In this document: positions 1 to 9,897 of the stretch, in pieces | How positions within the stretch are numbered: the stretch's first letter is position 1 | Layout: each line of letters begins with the position of its first letter | Assembly (NCBI RefSeq): GCF_016765775.1 | Contig: NZ_JAESVN010000005.1 | Location: 248,001-312,000, forward strand | Origin: Szabonella alba | GTDB taxonomy: Bacteria > Pseudomonadota > Alphaproteobacteria > Rhodobacterales > Rhodobacteraceae | Length of the DNA stretch: 64,000 nucleotides | Reading direction: 5' to 3' | The notes under the pieces: generated by a model | What the model was told of the DNA's origin: nothing | Seen by the model: the letters and a program-made list of their open reading frames with translations, nothing else | The model's database searches: none | Program-made: the position numbers and the translations under genes

Positions 1-142
1 AGTCAGGGTGCCGAGGGGCAATCCCTGCGTCAAGACAGCCTGTCCTGCAACTGCACCCCGTCTTGTGGCTTCCATTGACATTCCCGCCCCGGCCCCCACA
101 TGGTGCCGCGCCATTCAGGGATCGTTCCGAAAAGAGGTTTTC
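1..142. promoter_or_regulatory. topA upstream region with candidate promoter
   Basis: This 142-base stretch before topA holds no convincing gene. A perfect -35 hexamer TTGACA lies at 75-80. About 18 bases later, CATGGT (99-104) is a weak -10. A Shine-Dalgarno-like AGAGG sits about 6 bases before the topA ATG at 143. The promoter is inferred from hexamer match and spacing only. Confidence 0.3.
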
Positions 143-2863
143 ATGGCTGTCGTTGTCGTCGAGTCGCCCGCCAAGGCCAAGACAATCAACAAATATCTCG
201 GCTCCGACTATACGGTGCTTGCCTCTTACGGCCATGTCCGCGATCTGCCGCCCAAGGATGGTTCGGTCGATCCCGAGGACGGTTTTGCCATGAAATGGGA
301 GGTTTCGGCCGATAGCCGCAAACATGTGCGGGCCATTGCCGAGGCTCTGAAAACCGATGATGAACTGATCCTCGCCACCGACCCCGACCGTGAGGGGGAG
401 GCGATTTCGTGGCATCTGCAGGAGGCGCTGGCCTCAAGCCTGAAGAAGGGCAAGAAGGTCAGCCGCGTCACCTTCAACGCGATCACCAAGGCTGCCGTCA
501 CCGAGGCGATGAAGAACCCGCGTCAGGTGGATGGCCCGCTGGTCGAGGCTTATCTGGCGCGGCGCGCGCTGGATTATCTGGTCGGCTTCACCCTGTCTCC
601 GGTGCTGTGGCGCAAACTGCCGGGCGCGCGGTCGGCGGGCCGGGTGCAATCGGTCTGCCTGCGGCTGATCGTCGAGCGCGAGATGGAGATCGAGGCCTTC
701 CGCCCCCGCGAATACTGGTCGGTCAGCGCCGGATTCGAAACCCCGCGCGGCCAGTTTCTGGAGACGCGGCTGGTTGTGCTGGGCGGCAAGAAACTGGATA
801 AATTCGACATTGCCAATGTCGAGGCCGCCGAAATTGCGGTCACCGCCATCAAAAGCCGGACATTCTCGGTTACCGGGGTTGAGCAGAAACCTGCCTCACG
901 CAACCCTTCGGCCCCGTTCATGACCTCGACCCTGCAGCAAGAGGCCAGCCGCAAGTTCGGCATGGGGGCCAAGCAATGCATGAATGCGGCGCAGCGGCTT
1001 TATGAGGCAGGGCTGATCACCTATATGCGGACTGATGGCATTGACATGGCGCCCGAGGCGGTGATGGCCGCGCGCGACCAGATCAAGTCGCAATTCGGGC
1101 CAAGCTATATTCCCGACAGCCCGCGCATGTACAAGAACAAGGCCAAGAATGCGCAGGAAGCGCATGAATGCATCCGCCCCACCGAAATGTCCGTGACGCC
1201 GGAAAAACTACGCCTGACCGATGCTGATCAGCGCCGGGTCTATGACCTGATCTGGAAACGCACCATTGCCAGCCAGATGTCGGCGGCGCGGCTGGAACGC
1301 ACGACGGTCGAGGTCACCAGCCCGGACGGGCAGGTGGGCCTGCGCGCCAGCGGTCAGGTGCTGCTGTTTGACGGTTTCCTCAAAGTCTATGAGGAAGGCC
1401 GCGACGAGGAAGAAGATGACGAGGCCCGTCTGCCGCAGGTGCAGCAGGGCGATGCGCTGCGCGTCCGGGCCGAAACCTATCGCGCGGCCTATGCCAAATC
1501 GACCGAGGTGTCCGCCCCCCCCGCGACCGCGACCCGCAGCACCGCTGCCGTGATCAGCCCAGATGCCGCGATCCTTGCCAGCCAGAGCTTTACCCAGCCG
1601 CCGCCCCGCTATACCGAGGCAACCCTTGTGAAGCGCATGGAGGAACTGGGGATCGGCCGCCCCTCGACCTATGCGTCGATCCTGACGACGATTGTTGATC
1701 GCGACTATGTGCGCAAGGACAAGAACCGGCTTTTCCCCGAGGATAAGGGGCGGCTGGTCACGGCTTTCCTGGCTAATTTCTTCCGCCGTTATGTGGAATA
1801 TGATTTCACCGCTGATCTGGAAAGCCAGCTGGACGATGTGTCCGCCGGGGATCGCGACTACAAGGAAGTTCTGGCCCGGTTTTGGCGCGATTTCTCGGCC
1901 GCGATTGCCGAAACCGCCGATCTGCGCATTGGCGAGGTGCTGACCCGGATCGACGATTTCCTGGCGCCCCATCTTTACCCGCTGCGTGAAGACGGCGGCG
2001 ATCCGCGCGTCTGTCCGGTTTGCGGTTCGGGCCGCCTGCATCTGAAAACCGCGCGGTCAGGCGGGGCCTTCATCGGTTGCGGCAACTATCCCGAATGCCG
2101 CTATACACGCGCGATTTCCGTGACCGGCGAGGAAGACAATTCCGTGCCGCCCGAGGGCCGCGTGCTGGGGCAGGATGCGGCGGGTGAGACGATCAGCCTG
2201 CGCTCGGGCCGCTTTGGACCCTATGTCCAGCGTGGCGAGGCGACCGAGGCGCAGCCGAAACCCGACCGCGCCAGCCTGCCCAAAGGCTGGTCGCCCGAGA
2301 CGCTGACGCTGGAGCGCGCGCTGACGCTTCTCAGCCTGCCGCGTCTGGTGGGGACGCATCCCGAGAGCGGGGAGCCGGTCGAGGCCGCAATCGGGCGCTA
2401 CGGGCCCTATGTCAAACATGGCAAGACCTATGCCAATCTGCCCGATGTCGAAGAGGTGTTCACCATCGGCATGAACCGCGCGGTTGAGGTTCTGGCCCAG
2501 AAATTCAGCCGCGCCCGGGTCGCCGCCGAGCCGCTGAAATCGCTTGGTGACCATCCCGAGGGGGGTGCCATCACGGTGATGCCGGGGCGCTATGGGGCTT
2601 ATGTGAAATGGGAAAAGGTCAATGCGACCCTGCCCAAGGATGTGACGCCCGAGGATCTGACGGTCGAACGGGCGCTGGAACTTCTGGCCGAAAAGGCCGC
2701 AAAGGGCGGCAAGAAGAAAGCCGCGCCGAAGAAGACGGCCGCCAAGAAACCGGCCGCCAAAACCGCTGCGGCCAAGACCACTGCCACCAAGAAACCGGCG
2801 GCCAAGAAACCTGCGGCCAAGACCACGAAGAAAGCAGCGCCGAAGGCAGACAAGGCCGAATAG
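143..2863 (+). CDS. topA: DNA topoisomerase I (TopA)
   Basis: Type IA topoisomerase, 906 aa, which relaxes negatively supercoiled DNA through a 5'-phosphotyrosine intermediate. The Toprim domain opens the protein (VVVVESPAKAKTI, then DPDREGEAISWHL). The active-site tyrosine lies in GLITYMRTDGID. One four-Cys zinc ribbon is visible (CPVCGSG and CGNYPEC), followed by cysteine-free repeats of the same fold. The last 50 residues are a Lys/Ala/Pro tail of AAKKPAAK-type repeats, typical of GC-rich bacteria and likely to contact DNA non-specifically. The ATG at 143 was chosen over an upstream in-frame start because the family begins at the Toprim strand and AGAGG precedes it. Confidence 0.97.
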   Translation: MAVVVVESPAKAKTINKYLGSDYTVLASYGHVRDLPPKDGSVDPEDGFAMKWEVSADSRKHVRAIAEALKTDDELILATDPDREGEAISWHLQEALASSLKKGKKVSRVTFNAITKAAVTEAMKNPRQVDGPLVEAYLARRALDYLVGFTLSPVLWRKLPGARSAGRVQSVCLRLIVEREMEIEAFRPREYWSVSAGFETPRGQFLETRLVVLGGKKLDKFDIANVEAAEIAVTAIKSRTFSVTGVEQKPASRNPSAPFMTSTLQQEASRKFGMGAKQCMNAAQRLYEAGLITYMRTDGIDMAPEAVMAARDQIKSQFGPSYIPDSPRMYKNKAKNAQEAHECIRPTEMSVTPEKLRLTDADQRRVYDLIWKRTIASQMSAARLERTTVEVTSPDGQVGLRASGQVLLFDGFLKVYEEGRDEEEDDEARLPQVQQGDALRVRAETYRAAYAKSTEVSAPPATATRSTAAVISPDAAILASQSFTQPPPRYTEATLVKRMEELGIGRPSTYASILTTIVDRDYVRKDKNRLFPEDKGRLVTAFLANFFRRYVEYDFTADLESQLDDVSAGDRDYKEVLARFWRDFSAAIAETADLRIGEVLTRIDDFLAPHLYPLREDGGDPRVCPVCGSGRLHLKTARSGGAFIGCGNYPECRYTRAISVTGEEDNSVPPEGRVLGQDAAGETISLRSGRFGPYVQRGEATEAQPKPDRASLPKGWSPETLTLERALTLLSLPRLVGTHPESGEPVEAAIGRYGPYVKHGKTYANLPDVEEVFTIGMNRAVEVLAQKFSRARVAAEPLKSLGDHPEGGAITVMPGRYGAYVKWEKVNATLPKDVTPEDLTVERALELLAEKAAKGGKKKAAPKKTAAKKPAAKTAAAKTTATKKPAAKKPAAKTTKKAAPKADKAE

Positions 2864-2920
2864 ACCCGGCAATCGGGGCCGGGCTGCCGCTGCAACGGCA
2901 TGCCGGACAGTCCGCCCCAT

Positions 2921-2975
2921 TTTTCTGTCCATAAATATCCCGCGGGGGGTCCGGGGGGCGCGAAGCCCCCCGGCC
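2921..2975. repeat. intergenic repeat with terminator-like hairpin (copy 1)
   Basis: TTTTCTGTCC and AAATATCCCG are followed by a G run and a perfect 9-bp stem, CCGGGGGGC (2951-2959) with GCCCCCCGG (2965-2973), around a 5-base loop. It lies between the convergent genes topA and choV and could end transcription from either side. The same motif recurs near 8.03, 22.85, 32.25 and 36.35 kb. Confidence 0.6.
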
Positions 2976-2992
2976 TTGGCTGCAGCAGGTGG

Positions 2993-4048
2993 TCAGCCGC
3001 GCGGGTCGAGCAGCCGCCCCATGACATGCGCCGCGCGCAGAACGCCGATCCGGCGGCCCTGTTCGGTCACCGCGATCTCGGCGGCACCATCGCGCAGCGC
3101 CTCCATCACCTGCCGTACCGGGGTCTCTGCCGCCATCTGGTGTGTGGCGGTGCTTTCGCCCGGCTCCATCACATCGCGCGCGGTCAGCACGGAAAGCGGG
3201 TTCATATGGGCCACGAAATCCGCGACATAATCCGAAACCGGATTGGCGATGATATCCCGCGCCGTGCCGCATTGCACGATCCGCCCGCCCTCCATCAGCG
3301 CGATGCGGTTGCCGATCTTGAACGCCTCATCCAGATCATGGCTGACAAAGATGATCGTGCGTTTCAGCTTGGCCTGAAGTTCCAGTAATTCATCCTGCAG
3401 CCGCGCCCGGATCAGCGGATCGAGCGCCGAGAAGGGCTCATCCATCAAAAGGATCGGCGCCTCGGTCACGAAGGCCCGCGCAAGGCCGACGCGCTGCTGC
3501 ATCCCGCCCGAAAGCTCTCCCACCTTGCGGTCGGCCCATTGCGACAGGTTGACCAGCGCAAGCTGCGCCTCGACGCGTTCCCGCCGCTGCGCCGCATTTT
3601 GGCCCGCAAGTTCAAGGCCAAGGCCGACATTTTCACGCACTGTGCGCCAGGGCAGCAGGCCGAAGGACTGAAACACCATGGCCACACATTCGCGCCGCAG
3701 TTTCAGAAGATCGGGCTGAGCCGCCCCCACCACCGCGCAGGACCAGCCACCGATATTGACGTGCACCTGACCCCGGCAGACCGGGTTCAACCCATTCACC
3801 GCGCGCAGCAGGGTGGATTTGCCTGATCCCGAAAGGCCCATCAGCACAAGGATCTCGCCCTCGTCCACGCTCAGCGAACAGTCATGCACACCAAGGATCT
3901 GGCCGGTCGCTGTCTGCACCTCGGCGCGGCTTTGGCCCTTGTCCATCAGGGGCAAGGCGCGGTCGGGCGCATCGCCGAAAACGATGGACACGCGGTCAAA
4001 TTCAACCGCAGGACGCCGGACTGGGGAGGGGGGGGCGGAAGCCGTCAT
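2993..4048 (-). CDS. choV: Choline/betaine ABC transporter, ATP-binding subunit
   Basis: Cytoplasmic ATPase of an osmoprotectant importer of the OpuA/ProV/ChoV family, 351 aa. Walker A is GLSGSGKSTLLRAVNGL, the signature is LSGGMQQRVGLARAF, Walker B is ILLMDEPFSALD, and the switch His is in FVSHDLDEA. The C-terminal ~70 residues look like one CBS module (ARDVMEPGES onward), as in ProV-type ATPases where CBS pairs sense ionic strength. The start overlaps the choW stop (ATGA at 4045-4048), which indicates translational coupling. The call as ChoV rather than ProV rests on the adjoining ChoX-like binding protein and bet genes. Confidence 0.9.
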   Translation of the reverse strand: MTASAPPSPVRRPAVEFDRVSIVFGDAPDRALPLMDKGQSRAEVQTATGQILGVHDCSLSVDEGEILVLMGLSGSGKSTLLRAVNGLNPVCRGQVHVNIGGWSCAVVGAAQPDLLKLRRECVAMVFQSFGLLPWRTVRENVGLGLELAGQNAAQRRERVEAQLALVNLSQWADRKVGELSGGMQQRVGLARAFVTEAPILLMDEPFSALDPLIRARLQDELLELQAKLKRTIIFVSHDLDEAFKIGNRIALMEGGRIVQCGTARDIIANPVSDYVADFVAHMNPLSVLTARDVMEPGESTATHQMAAETPVRQVMEALRDGAAEIAVTEQGRRIGVLRAAHVMGRLLDPRG

Positions 4049-4878
4049 TTGCGGCTTACCCTTAACATGCGGTCCAGAAGGATCGCGACAACCACGATGA
4101 CCATGCCGGATTCGAACCCAAGCGCCGAGTTGACCGAGTTGAGCGCACGGACCACCGGCACACCCAGCCCGTTCGCCCCCACCAGTGCCGCAATCACCAC
4201 CATCGACAGCGACAGCATGATGGTCTGGTTCAGCCCTGCCATGATCTGCGGAAAGGCATAGGGCAGTTCGACCTTCCACAGTCGCTGGCGTGGCGTGGCC
4301 CCGAAGGCCGTCGCGGCCTCCAGCAGGGTCTGCGGGGTCGAGGACACGCCCAGATGCGTCAGGCGGATCGGGGCGGGCAGCACGAAAATCACTGTCGCAA
4401 TCAGCCCCGGCACCATGCCGATGCCGAAAAACACGATGGCCGGGATCAGATAGACAAAGGTCGGCAGGGTCTGCATCAGGTCCAGAACCGGCACCATCCA
4501 TTGATAAAGCCGGGGCCGGTGCGCGGCCATGATGCCGATGGGCACGCCGATGGCCATGCAGACCACACAGGCCGACAGCACCAGTGTCAGGCTTTCGGTT
4601 GTGGCCTTCCAATAGCCCTGATTGAGAATGAACAGAAAGCCGAGCGCCACCAGAAGGCAGGTCTTCCAGGACCGTTGCAGTGCCCAAGTCAGCGCCACGA
4701 AGGCCGCCACCACGATCAGCGGATGCGGGCTTTGCAACACCCAGAGGATCGCGTCGATCAGCGCCTCCAGCCCTTCGGCGATGGCGTCGAACAAGGGGGC
4801 TGCATGGGTCTGCAACCAGTCGAAGACGGTCTTGGCGGTTCGCCCGACCGGGATCTTGTTATCGGTCAGCCATTCCAT
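4045..4878 (-). CDS. choW: Choline ABC transporter, permease subunit
   Basis: Inner-membrane permease of the ProW/ChoW type, 277 aa. Several hydrophobic segments are visible, starting near residue 55, and the cytoplasmic EAA loop that docks the ATPase reads EAATAFGATPRQRLWKVELP. It follows choX after 79 bases containing a stable hairpin and overlaps choV by 4 bases. The N-terminal ~50 residues are hydrophilic, as in other ProW-like permeases. Its role is inferred from family and operon context. Confidence 0.92.
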   Translation of the reverse strand: MEWLTDNKIPVGRTAKTVFDWLQTHAAPLFDAIAEGLEALIDAILWVLQSPHPLIVVAAFVALTWALQRSWKTCLLVALGFLFILNQGYWKATTESLTLVLSACVVCMAIGVPIGIMAAHRPRLYQWMVPVLDLMQTLPTFVYLIPAIVFFGIGMVPGLIATVIFVLPAPIRLTHLGVSSTPQTLLEAATAFGATPRQRLWKVELPYAFPQIMAGLNQTIMLSLSMVVIAALVGANGLGVPVVRALNSVNSALGFESGMVIVVVAILLDRMLRVSRK

Positions 4879-4909
4879 CAGGGCCCCCTGCTTCCAGCGT
4901 TCTGCACAT

Positions 4910-4947
4910 GGGGAAAGGGGCGCGTGCCCGCGCCCCCCGGTTTCCCC
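4910..4947 (-). repeat. Intra-operon hairpin between choX and choW
   Basis: GGGGAAA (4910-4916) pairs with TTTCCCC (4941-4947), and GGGGCGCG (4917-4924) pairs with CGCGCCCC (4929-4936). This makes a long GC-rich hairpin with a small bulge and no T run. Hairpins here commonly protect the upstream mRNA, so excess binding protein over membrane subunits would be explained. That role is inferred. Confidence 0.55.
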
Positions 4948-4957
4948 GGCACCCCTG

Positions 4958-5887
4958 TCAGTTCAGTGCGGCGGTCACGGCGGCCATGGCATCGCCACCG
5001 TCGCGGGTGGTCACGCCGTCAAGCCAGCCCTCCAGTACGCCGGGATTGGCGGCAAGCCAGTCTTTCGCCGCCGCCGCAGGATCAGCGCCGTCATTGAGGA
5101 TCGCGCCCATGATCTCATTTTCCATGGCCAGCGAGAATTCCAGATTTTCCAGAAGTTTTCCGGTGTTGGGGCATTCCGCGACATAGCCCTTGCGCGTGTT
5201 GGTCGCGACCTCGGCCCCGCCGAAATCCGGGCCGAACCAGTCATCGCCACCGGCAAGATAAGTCAGGTCGAAATTGGCATTCATCGGGTGCGGTTCCCAG
5301 CCCAGAAAGACCACAGGCTCATCCCGGCCATCGGCCCGCGCGACCTGTGCCAGCATCCCCTGTTCCGAGCTTTCGACCACTTCCCAGCCCTTCAGCCCGA
5401 AGGCATCGGCCTCGATCATGTCCAGGATCAGGCGGTTGCCGTCATTGCCCGGCTCGATCCCGTAGATCTGGCCCGACAGCGCCTCTTGCTGGGCTGCGAT
5501 ATCGGCGAAATTCGCGATCCCCAGCGCGGCCCCTGCCGCATTGGTGGCCAGCGTGTATTTTGCCCCCGTCAGATTGGTGCGCACCGTCTCTACCGTTCCG
5601 GCCTCACGATAGGAGGCGATATCGGCCTCCATCGTCGGCATCCAGTTGCCAAGGAACACATCCACATCCCCGGCGGCCAGCGATTGATAGGTCACCGGCA
5701 CCGACAGGATCTTGGTTTCGGTCTCATAGCCCAGTGCCTGCAGCACCACGGTGGTTGCGGCGGTCGTGGCGGTGATGTCGGTCCAGCCGACATCGGAAAA
5801 CACGACCCGGTCACAATTTGCCGATGCCTGTCCGGCCATGGCCAGCAGCGCGGCCCCGGTCAGCAGCAGTTGTCTCGGTTGTGGCAT
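4958..5887 (-). CDS. choX: Choline ABC transporter, periplasmic binding protein
   Basis: Substrate-binding protein of the ChoX/OpuAC family, 309 aa. An N-terminal signal peptide (PRQLLLTGAALLAMAGQASA) is followed by the mature start NCDRVVFSDVGWTDI. Trp-containing motifs (VGWTDI, GNWMPT, FLGWEPHP) are placed like the aromatic residues that cage quaternary amines in this family. It is the first gene of choXWV and diverges from betI across a BetI-like operator. Choline is the likely ligand because the divergent genes oxidise choline; glycine betaine or acetylcholine cannot be excluded from sequence. Confidence 0.92.
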   Translation of the reverse strand: MPQPRQLLLTGAALLAMAGQASANCDRVVFSDVGWTDITATTAATTVVLQALGYETETKILSVPVTYQSLAAGDVDVFLGNWMPTMEADIASYREAGTVETVRTNLTGAKYTLATNAAGAALGIANFADIAAQQEALSGQIYGIEPGNDGNRLILDMIEADAFGLKGWEVVESSEQGMLAQVARADGRDEPVVFLGWEPHPMNANFDLTYLAGGDDWFGPDFGGAEVATNTRKGYVAECPNTGKLLENLEFSLAMENEIMGAILNDGADPAAAAKDWLAANPGVLEGWLDGVTTRDGGDAMAAVTAALN

Positions 5888-5915
5888 GTCTTCGATCTCC
5901 CCTGTGCATTTTTTG

Positions 5916-5935
5916 TTGATTGACGAGTCAATAAA
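5916..5935. promoter_or_regulatory. BetI-type operator between choX and betI
   Basis: The 20-base near-palindrome TTGATTGACGAGTCAATAAA has a perfect core ATTGAC-GA-GTCAAT at 5919-5932 and one mismatched pair outside it. TTGAC occurs on both strands within it, so it could overlap -35 elements of both divergent promoters. It resembles known BetI sites, from memory of the family. Repression relieved by choline is the expected control. Confidence 0.7.
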
Positions 5936-5981
5936 CTTCAGGTTAGCCCGGCTGGCAAGCAGTTATTGGGAAATGCCGCCA

Positions 5982-6566
5982 ATGCCGAAACTCGGGATGG
6001 AGCCTATCCGAAAGGAGGCGCTCGTCAAAGCGACGATCGTCGAAATCGGTCGGGCCGGGTCACTGGATGTGACGGTCAGCCAGATTGCGCGGCGGGCGGG
6101 CATGTCGCCTGCGCTGGCGCATCACTATTTCGGCGGCAAGGAGGCGATCTTTCTGGCCGCGATGCGCCATGTCCTGTCGCTTTACGGGGCCGAGGTGCGC
6201 GGCGCGCTGGCGGTGGCCGAAGGGCCGCAGGCGCGGCTGGACGCGATCTTCCGGGTTTCCTTTTCGGCCACCAACTTCCGGCGCGAAGTGGTCAGCGCCT
6301 GGCTGAATTTCTACGTTCTGGCGCAAAGTCAGGCCGATGCGCGGCGGCTTTTGTCGGTCTATCAGCGGCGGCTGCGCTCAAACCTTCTGGCCTGTCTGCG
6401 GCCGCTTCACGGGCACGGGGCCGAGGCGCTGGCCGACAGTCTGGGCGCGCTGATCGACGGGCTTTATCTGCGCGAAGTGCTGAAGGAGGGGCCGCCCGAT
6501 GCGGAAACCGCCCTGCGGATGCTGCGCGACCATCTGACCGACAAGGGAAAGGATCCGAACCCATGA
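5982..6566 (+). CDS. betI: Choline-responsive TetR repressor BetI
   Basis: TetR-family repressor of choline uptake and oxidation, 194 aa, essentially the length of E. coli BetI. The start [14 protein letters not shown] mirrors the conserved BetI start, followed by the HTH ([20 protein letters not shown]) at about residues 26-45. An ATG at 5973 is also in frame, but GGGAA has better spacing for 5982. It is the first gene of betIBA and its stop overlaps the betB start (ATGA). It probably represses both its own operon and divergent choXWV through the palindrome at 5916-5935. Confidence 0.93.
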   Translation: MPKLGMEPIRKEALVKATIVEIGRAGSLDVTVSQIARRAGMSPALAHHYFGGKEAIFLAAMRHVLSLYGAEVRGALAVAEGPQARLDAIFRVSFSATNFRREVVSAWLNFYVLAQSQADARRLLSVYQRRLRSNLLACLRPLHGHGAEALADSLGALIDGLYLREVLKEGPPDAETALRMLRDHLTDKGKDPNP

Positions 6567-8014
6567 GGGCACAACCACAGGCAAGCCATTTCGTGAACGG
6601 CGACTGGATGGAGGATGAGGCCGGCGCGGTGATCGAGGTCTATTCGCCCGCGACCGGCCGGATCTGCGCCGAACTGCATGAGGCCACACCGGCGGTGATC
6701 GACGCGGCCCTTGCCTCGGCGCAGGCGGCACAGCGGGACTGGGCGCGGCTGCGTCCGGTGGAGCGCGGCCGCATCCTGCGCCGCGCGGCCGATCTGATCC
6801 GCGAATACGGCGACAGCCTTGCCGCGCTGGAAACCCTGGATACCGGCAAGCCGATTCAGGAAACCCGCGTCGCCGACTGGCCCTCGGGCGCCGATGCGCT
6901 GGAATACTTCGCGGGCCTCGCCCCCACCGTGACCGGTGAGACCGTGCCGCTGGGTCAGGATTTCGCCTATACATTGCGCGAGCCCCTGGGCGTTTGTGTC
7001 GGGCTCGGGGCCTGGAACTATCCCAGCCAGATTGCCTGCTGGAAGGCCGCGCCGGCGCTGGCCATGGGCAATGCGTTGGTGTTCAAACCCTCCGAAGTGA
7101 CACCGCTGGGGGCGCTGCAACTGGCCGAGATCCTGATCGAGGCCGGGCTGCCGCCGGGGTTGTTCAATGTCGTGCAGGGGCGCGGGCAGGTTGGCGCGGC
7201 GCTGGTGCAGGATCCGCGCGTGGCCAAGGTCTCGCTGACCGGGTCGGTGCCGACGGGGCGCAAGGTCTATGCCATGGCCGCCGAGGGCGTGCGCCATGTC
7301 ACGATGGAACTGGGCGGCAAGTCGCCGCTGATCGTCTTTGACGATGCCGATCTGGAAAGCGCGGTCGGCGCGGCGATGCTGGGCAATTTCTATTCCGCCG
7401 GGCAGGTCTGTTCCAACGGCACGCGCGTCTTCGTGCAATCGGGCATCAAGGAGGCGTTCCTTGCCCGTCTGGCCGAACGCAGTGCCGTGATCGTGCTGGG
7501 TGATCCGATGGACCCCGACACCCAGATGGGTCCGCTGGTCTCGGCGGCACAGCATGCAAAGGTCACCGGCTATATCGAGACCGCGAAGGCCGAAGGCGCC
7601 CGGCTGGTCTGCGGCGGCGATGCCCCCGATCTGGAAGGCTGGTTCGTCGCGCCCACCGTCTTTGCCGATGTGACCGATGACATGACCATCGCGCAGGAAG
7701 AGGTGTTCGGTCCAGTCATGGCGGTTCTCGATTTCGAGACCGAGGACGAGGCCGTGACCCGCGCCAATGCCACGCAATTCGGCCTTGCCGCCGGGGTGTT
7801 CACCCGCGACATCACCCGCGCCCACCGCGTGATCGCAGCGCTTGAGGCGGGAACCTGCTGGATCAACGCCTATAACCTGACCCCGGTCGAGGCCCCTTTC
7901 GGCGGCTCGAAACTTTCGGGTGTCGGGCGCGAAAACGGCCGCGCGGCCATCGAGCATTACAGCCAGATCAAGACGGTCTATGTCGGCATGGGGCCCGTGG
8001 ATTCGCCCTACTGA
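6563..8014 (+). CDS. betB: Betaine aldehyde dehydrogenase
   Basis: NAD(P)-dependent aldehyde dehydrogenase, 483 aa, converting betaine aldehyde to glycine betaine, the second step of osmoprotectant synthesis. The catalytic Glu is in [18 protein letters not shown] and the catalytic Cys in [23 protein letters not shown]-like [20 protein letters not shown] belongs to the cofactor fold. The start is coupled to the betI stop (ATGA at 6563-6566). Gene context separates it from other ALDH subfamilies. Confidence 0.95.
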   Translation: MRAQPQASHFVNGDWMEDEAGAVIEVYSPATGRICAELHEATPAVIDAALASAQAAQRDWARLRPVERGRILRRAADLIREYGDSLAALETLDTGKPIQETRVADWPSGADALEYFAGLAPTVTGETVPLGQDFAYTLREPLGVCVGLGAWNYPSQIACWKAAPALAMGNALVFKPSEVTPLGALQLAEILIEAGLPPGLFNVVQGRGQVGAALVQDPRVAKVSLTGSVPTGRKVYAMAAEGVRHVTMELGGKSPLIVFDDADLESAVGAAMLGNFYSAGQVCSNGTRVFVQSGIKEAFLARLAERSAVIVLGDPMDPDTQMGPLVSAAQHAKVTGYIETAKAEGARLVCGGDAPDLEGWFVAPTVFADVTDDMTIAQEEVFGPVMAVLDFETEDEAVTRANATQFGLAAGVFTRDITRAHRVIAALEAGTCWINAYNLTPVEAPFGGSKLSGVGRENGRAAIEHYSQIKTVYVGMGPVDSPY

Positions 8015-8018
8015 CCCC

Positions 8019-8076
8019 CCTTTCATCTTGACGAAAATACCTTCGGGGGGCCCGGGGGGCAGACAGCCCCCGGCGC
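8019..8076. repeat. intergenic repeat (copy 2), betB-betA
   Basis: TTTCATCTTGACGAAAATACC is followed by a G run and a hairpin in which GGGGGC (8055-8060) pairs with GCCCCC (8066-8071) around AGACA. It belongs to the same family as the elements at 2.93 and 36.35 kb; AGACAGCCCCC recurs at 36.41 kb. It lies inside the betIBA operon, so it may reduce read-through into betA. Confidence 0.5.
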
Positions 8077-8132
8077 CTGAAGCCAGACACAGGCGGCGCC
8101 GAGATGCGCCTTGAAGATCCGGAAAGAGAACG

Positions 8133-9779
8133 ATGGAAGCAGATTTCGTGATCGTGGGGGCGGGTTCGGCAGGCTGTGCCATGGCTTACCGGCTGGGTGA
8201 GGCGGGGGCATCCATCATCGTGATCGAGGAAGGCGGCAGCGATATCGGCCCTTTCATTCAGATGCCCGGGGCGCTGTCCTATCCGATGAACATGCCGCTA
8301 TATGACTGGGGCCTGTCCTCGGAACCCGAACCGCATCTGGGCAACCGTCGCCTTGCCACGCCGCGCGGCCGGGTGATCGGAGGATCCTCGTCGATCAACG
8401 GCATGGTCTATGTGCGCGGCCATGCGCGCGATTTCGACCATTGGGCCGATCAAGGCGCACAGGGCTGGTCCTATGCCGATGTGCTGCCCTATTTTCGCCG
8501 GATGGAACATTCGCACGGGGCGCATTCGGATTATCGCGGCACGGATGGCCCCTTGCATATCACGCGCGGTCCGCGCAGCAATCCGCTGTTCGATGCCTTT
8601 ATCGAGGCGGGGCGGCAGGCCGGTTATCCCGTGACGGATGATTACAACGGCGCCGCACAGGAAGGCTTCGGCCCGATGGAGGCGACGATCTGGAAAGGGC
8701 GGCGCTGGTCGGCGGCCAATGCCTATCTGCGCCCGGCCATGGCGCGGGGCAATGTCACACTGGTCCGGGGACTTGCCCGCCGCGTTGTCATTGCCGAGGG
8801 CCGCGCAACCGGGGTTGAGGTCGCACGCCGGGGCGGGGTCGAGGTGATTTCCGCCCGGCGGGAGGTGGTGCTTGCCGCCTCCTCGATCAATTCGCCGAAG
8901 CTCCTGATGCTGTCGGGCATCGGTCCGGCGAACCATCTGGCCGAACATGGCCTTCCCGTGATCGCCGACCGGCCCGGGGTGGGCGCAAACCTGCAGGACC
9001 ATCTTGAGGTCTATATGCAATTTGCCAGCCGCCAGCCGATCACGCTGTACAAATACTGGAACCTGATCGGCAAGGGGATGATCGGGGCGCAATGGCTGTT
9101 CACGAAAACCGGACTGGGCGCCTCGAACCAGTTTGAGGCCTGCGGCTTCATCCGGTCGCGCGCCGGGGTGGATTATCCCGATATCCAGTATCATTTCCTG
9201 CCCATTGCCGTACGCTATGACGGCAAGGCCGCCGCCGAGGGGCATGGGTTTCAGGCCCATGTCGGGCCGATGCGATCACCCTCGCGCGGTGAGGTGCGGC
9301 TGCGTTCTGCCGATCCCGCCGCGCCGCCGATGATCCGCTTCAACTATATGTCCACCGATCAGGACTGGCAGGATTTCCGCGCCTGTATCCGCCTGACGCG
9401 TGAGGTTTTCGGTCAGGCGGCGATGGCGCCTTTCGTGAAACATGAAATCCAGCCCGGCCCGGGACATGAGACCGATGCCGAGATCGACGCCTTCATCCGC
9501 GACCATGCCGAAAGCGCCTATCACCCTTGCGGCACGGCCCGGATGGGACGGCGCGACGATCCGATGGCGGTGGTCGATCCGGAATGCCGCGTCATCGGGG
9601 TGGACGGGTTGCGGCTGGCCGACAGTTCGATCTTCCCGCGCATTACCAATGGCAATCTCAACGGTCCCTCGATCATGGTCGGCGAAAAGGCCGCCGATCA
9701 TATTCTGGGCCGCAGCCCGCTGGCACCGCTGAACCTGCCGCCGGTTGTCGCCGAGGACTGGCAGACGGCGCAGCGGTGA
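8133..9779 (+). CDS. betA: Choline dehydrogenase (GMC oxidoreductase)
   Basis: FAD-dependent GMC oxidoreductase, 548 aa, oxidising choline to betaine aldehyde at the membrane. The FAD-binding start is [21 protein letters not shown] signature 1 is [18 protein letters not shown] and signature 2 is [18 protein letters not shown]. The catalytic His is in [10 protein letters not shown] and its Asn partner in [17 protein letters not shown]. An AAAGAGAA site precedes the ATG. A 118-base gap containing an intergenic repeat separates it from betB. Confidence 0.95.
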   Translation: MEADFVIVGAGSAGCAMAYRLGEAGASIIVIEEGGSDIGPFIQMPGALSYPMNMPLYDWGLSSEPEPHLGNRRLATPRGRVIGGSSSINGMVYVRGHARDFDHWADQGAQGWSYADVLPYFRRMEHSHGAHSDYRGTDGPLHITRGPRSNPLFDAFIEAGRQAGYPVTDDYNGAAQEGFGPMEATIWKGRRWSAANAYLRPAMARGNVTLVRGLARRVVIAEGRATGVEVARRGGVEVISARREVVLAASSINSPKLLMLSGIGPANHLAEHGLPVIADRPGVGANLQDHLEVYMQFASRQPITLYKYWNLIGKGMIGAQWLFTKTGLGASNQFEACGFIRSRAGVDYPDIQYHFLPIAVRYDGKAAAEGHGFQAHVGPMRSPSRGEVRLRSADPAAPPMIRFNYMSTDQDWQDFRACIRLTREVFGQAAMAPFVKHEIQPGPGHETDAEIDAFIRDHAESAYHPCGTARMGRRDDPMAVVDPECRVIGVDGLRLADSSIFPRITNGNLNGPSIMVGEKAADHILGRSPLAPLNLPPVVAEDWQTAQR

Positions 9780-9828
9780 CGAAATGCCAGGAGCAGCCTT
9801 TGGGTGGCGTGGCGGGACGGGAACGGGC

Positions 9829-9855
9829 GTTAACCTAAGTTAACCAAATGTTAAC
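9829..9855. promoter_or_regulatory. Triple GTTAAC array with a CtrA-like box
   Basis: Three palindromic GTTAAC hexamers start at 9829, 9839 and 9850, that is, 10 and 11 bases apart on one helix face. The second and third form TTAA-N7-TTAAC, exactly the known CtrA box, and the first pair forms TTAA-N6-TTAA. The array lies just before the thermonuclease-like gene. CtrA control is inferred. Confidence 0.55.
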
Positions 9856-9897
9856 AAAAACCTTGTGATTCGGGCTCATGCGGCCCAGATCCGGGGA

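Noticed and set aside
2695-2850. Repeated AAGAAACCGGCC-like units at the topA 3' end as a DNA repeat array
   Set aside because: They encode the expected Lys/Ala/Pro tail of the enzyme and vary at third positions, so they are coding low complexity rather than a repeat element.
6464-8182. A 572-codon minus-strand frame opposite betB
   Set aside because: betB has all catalytic motifs; the antisense product resembles nothing.
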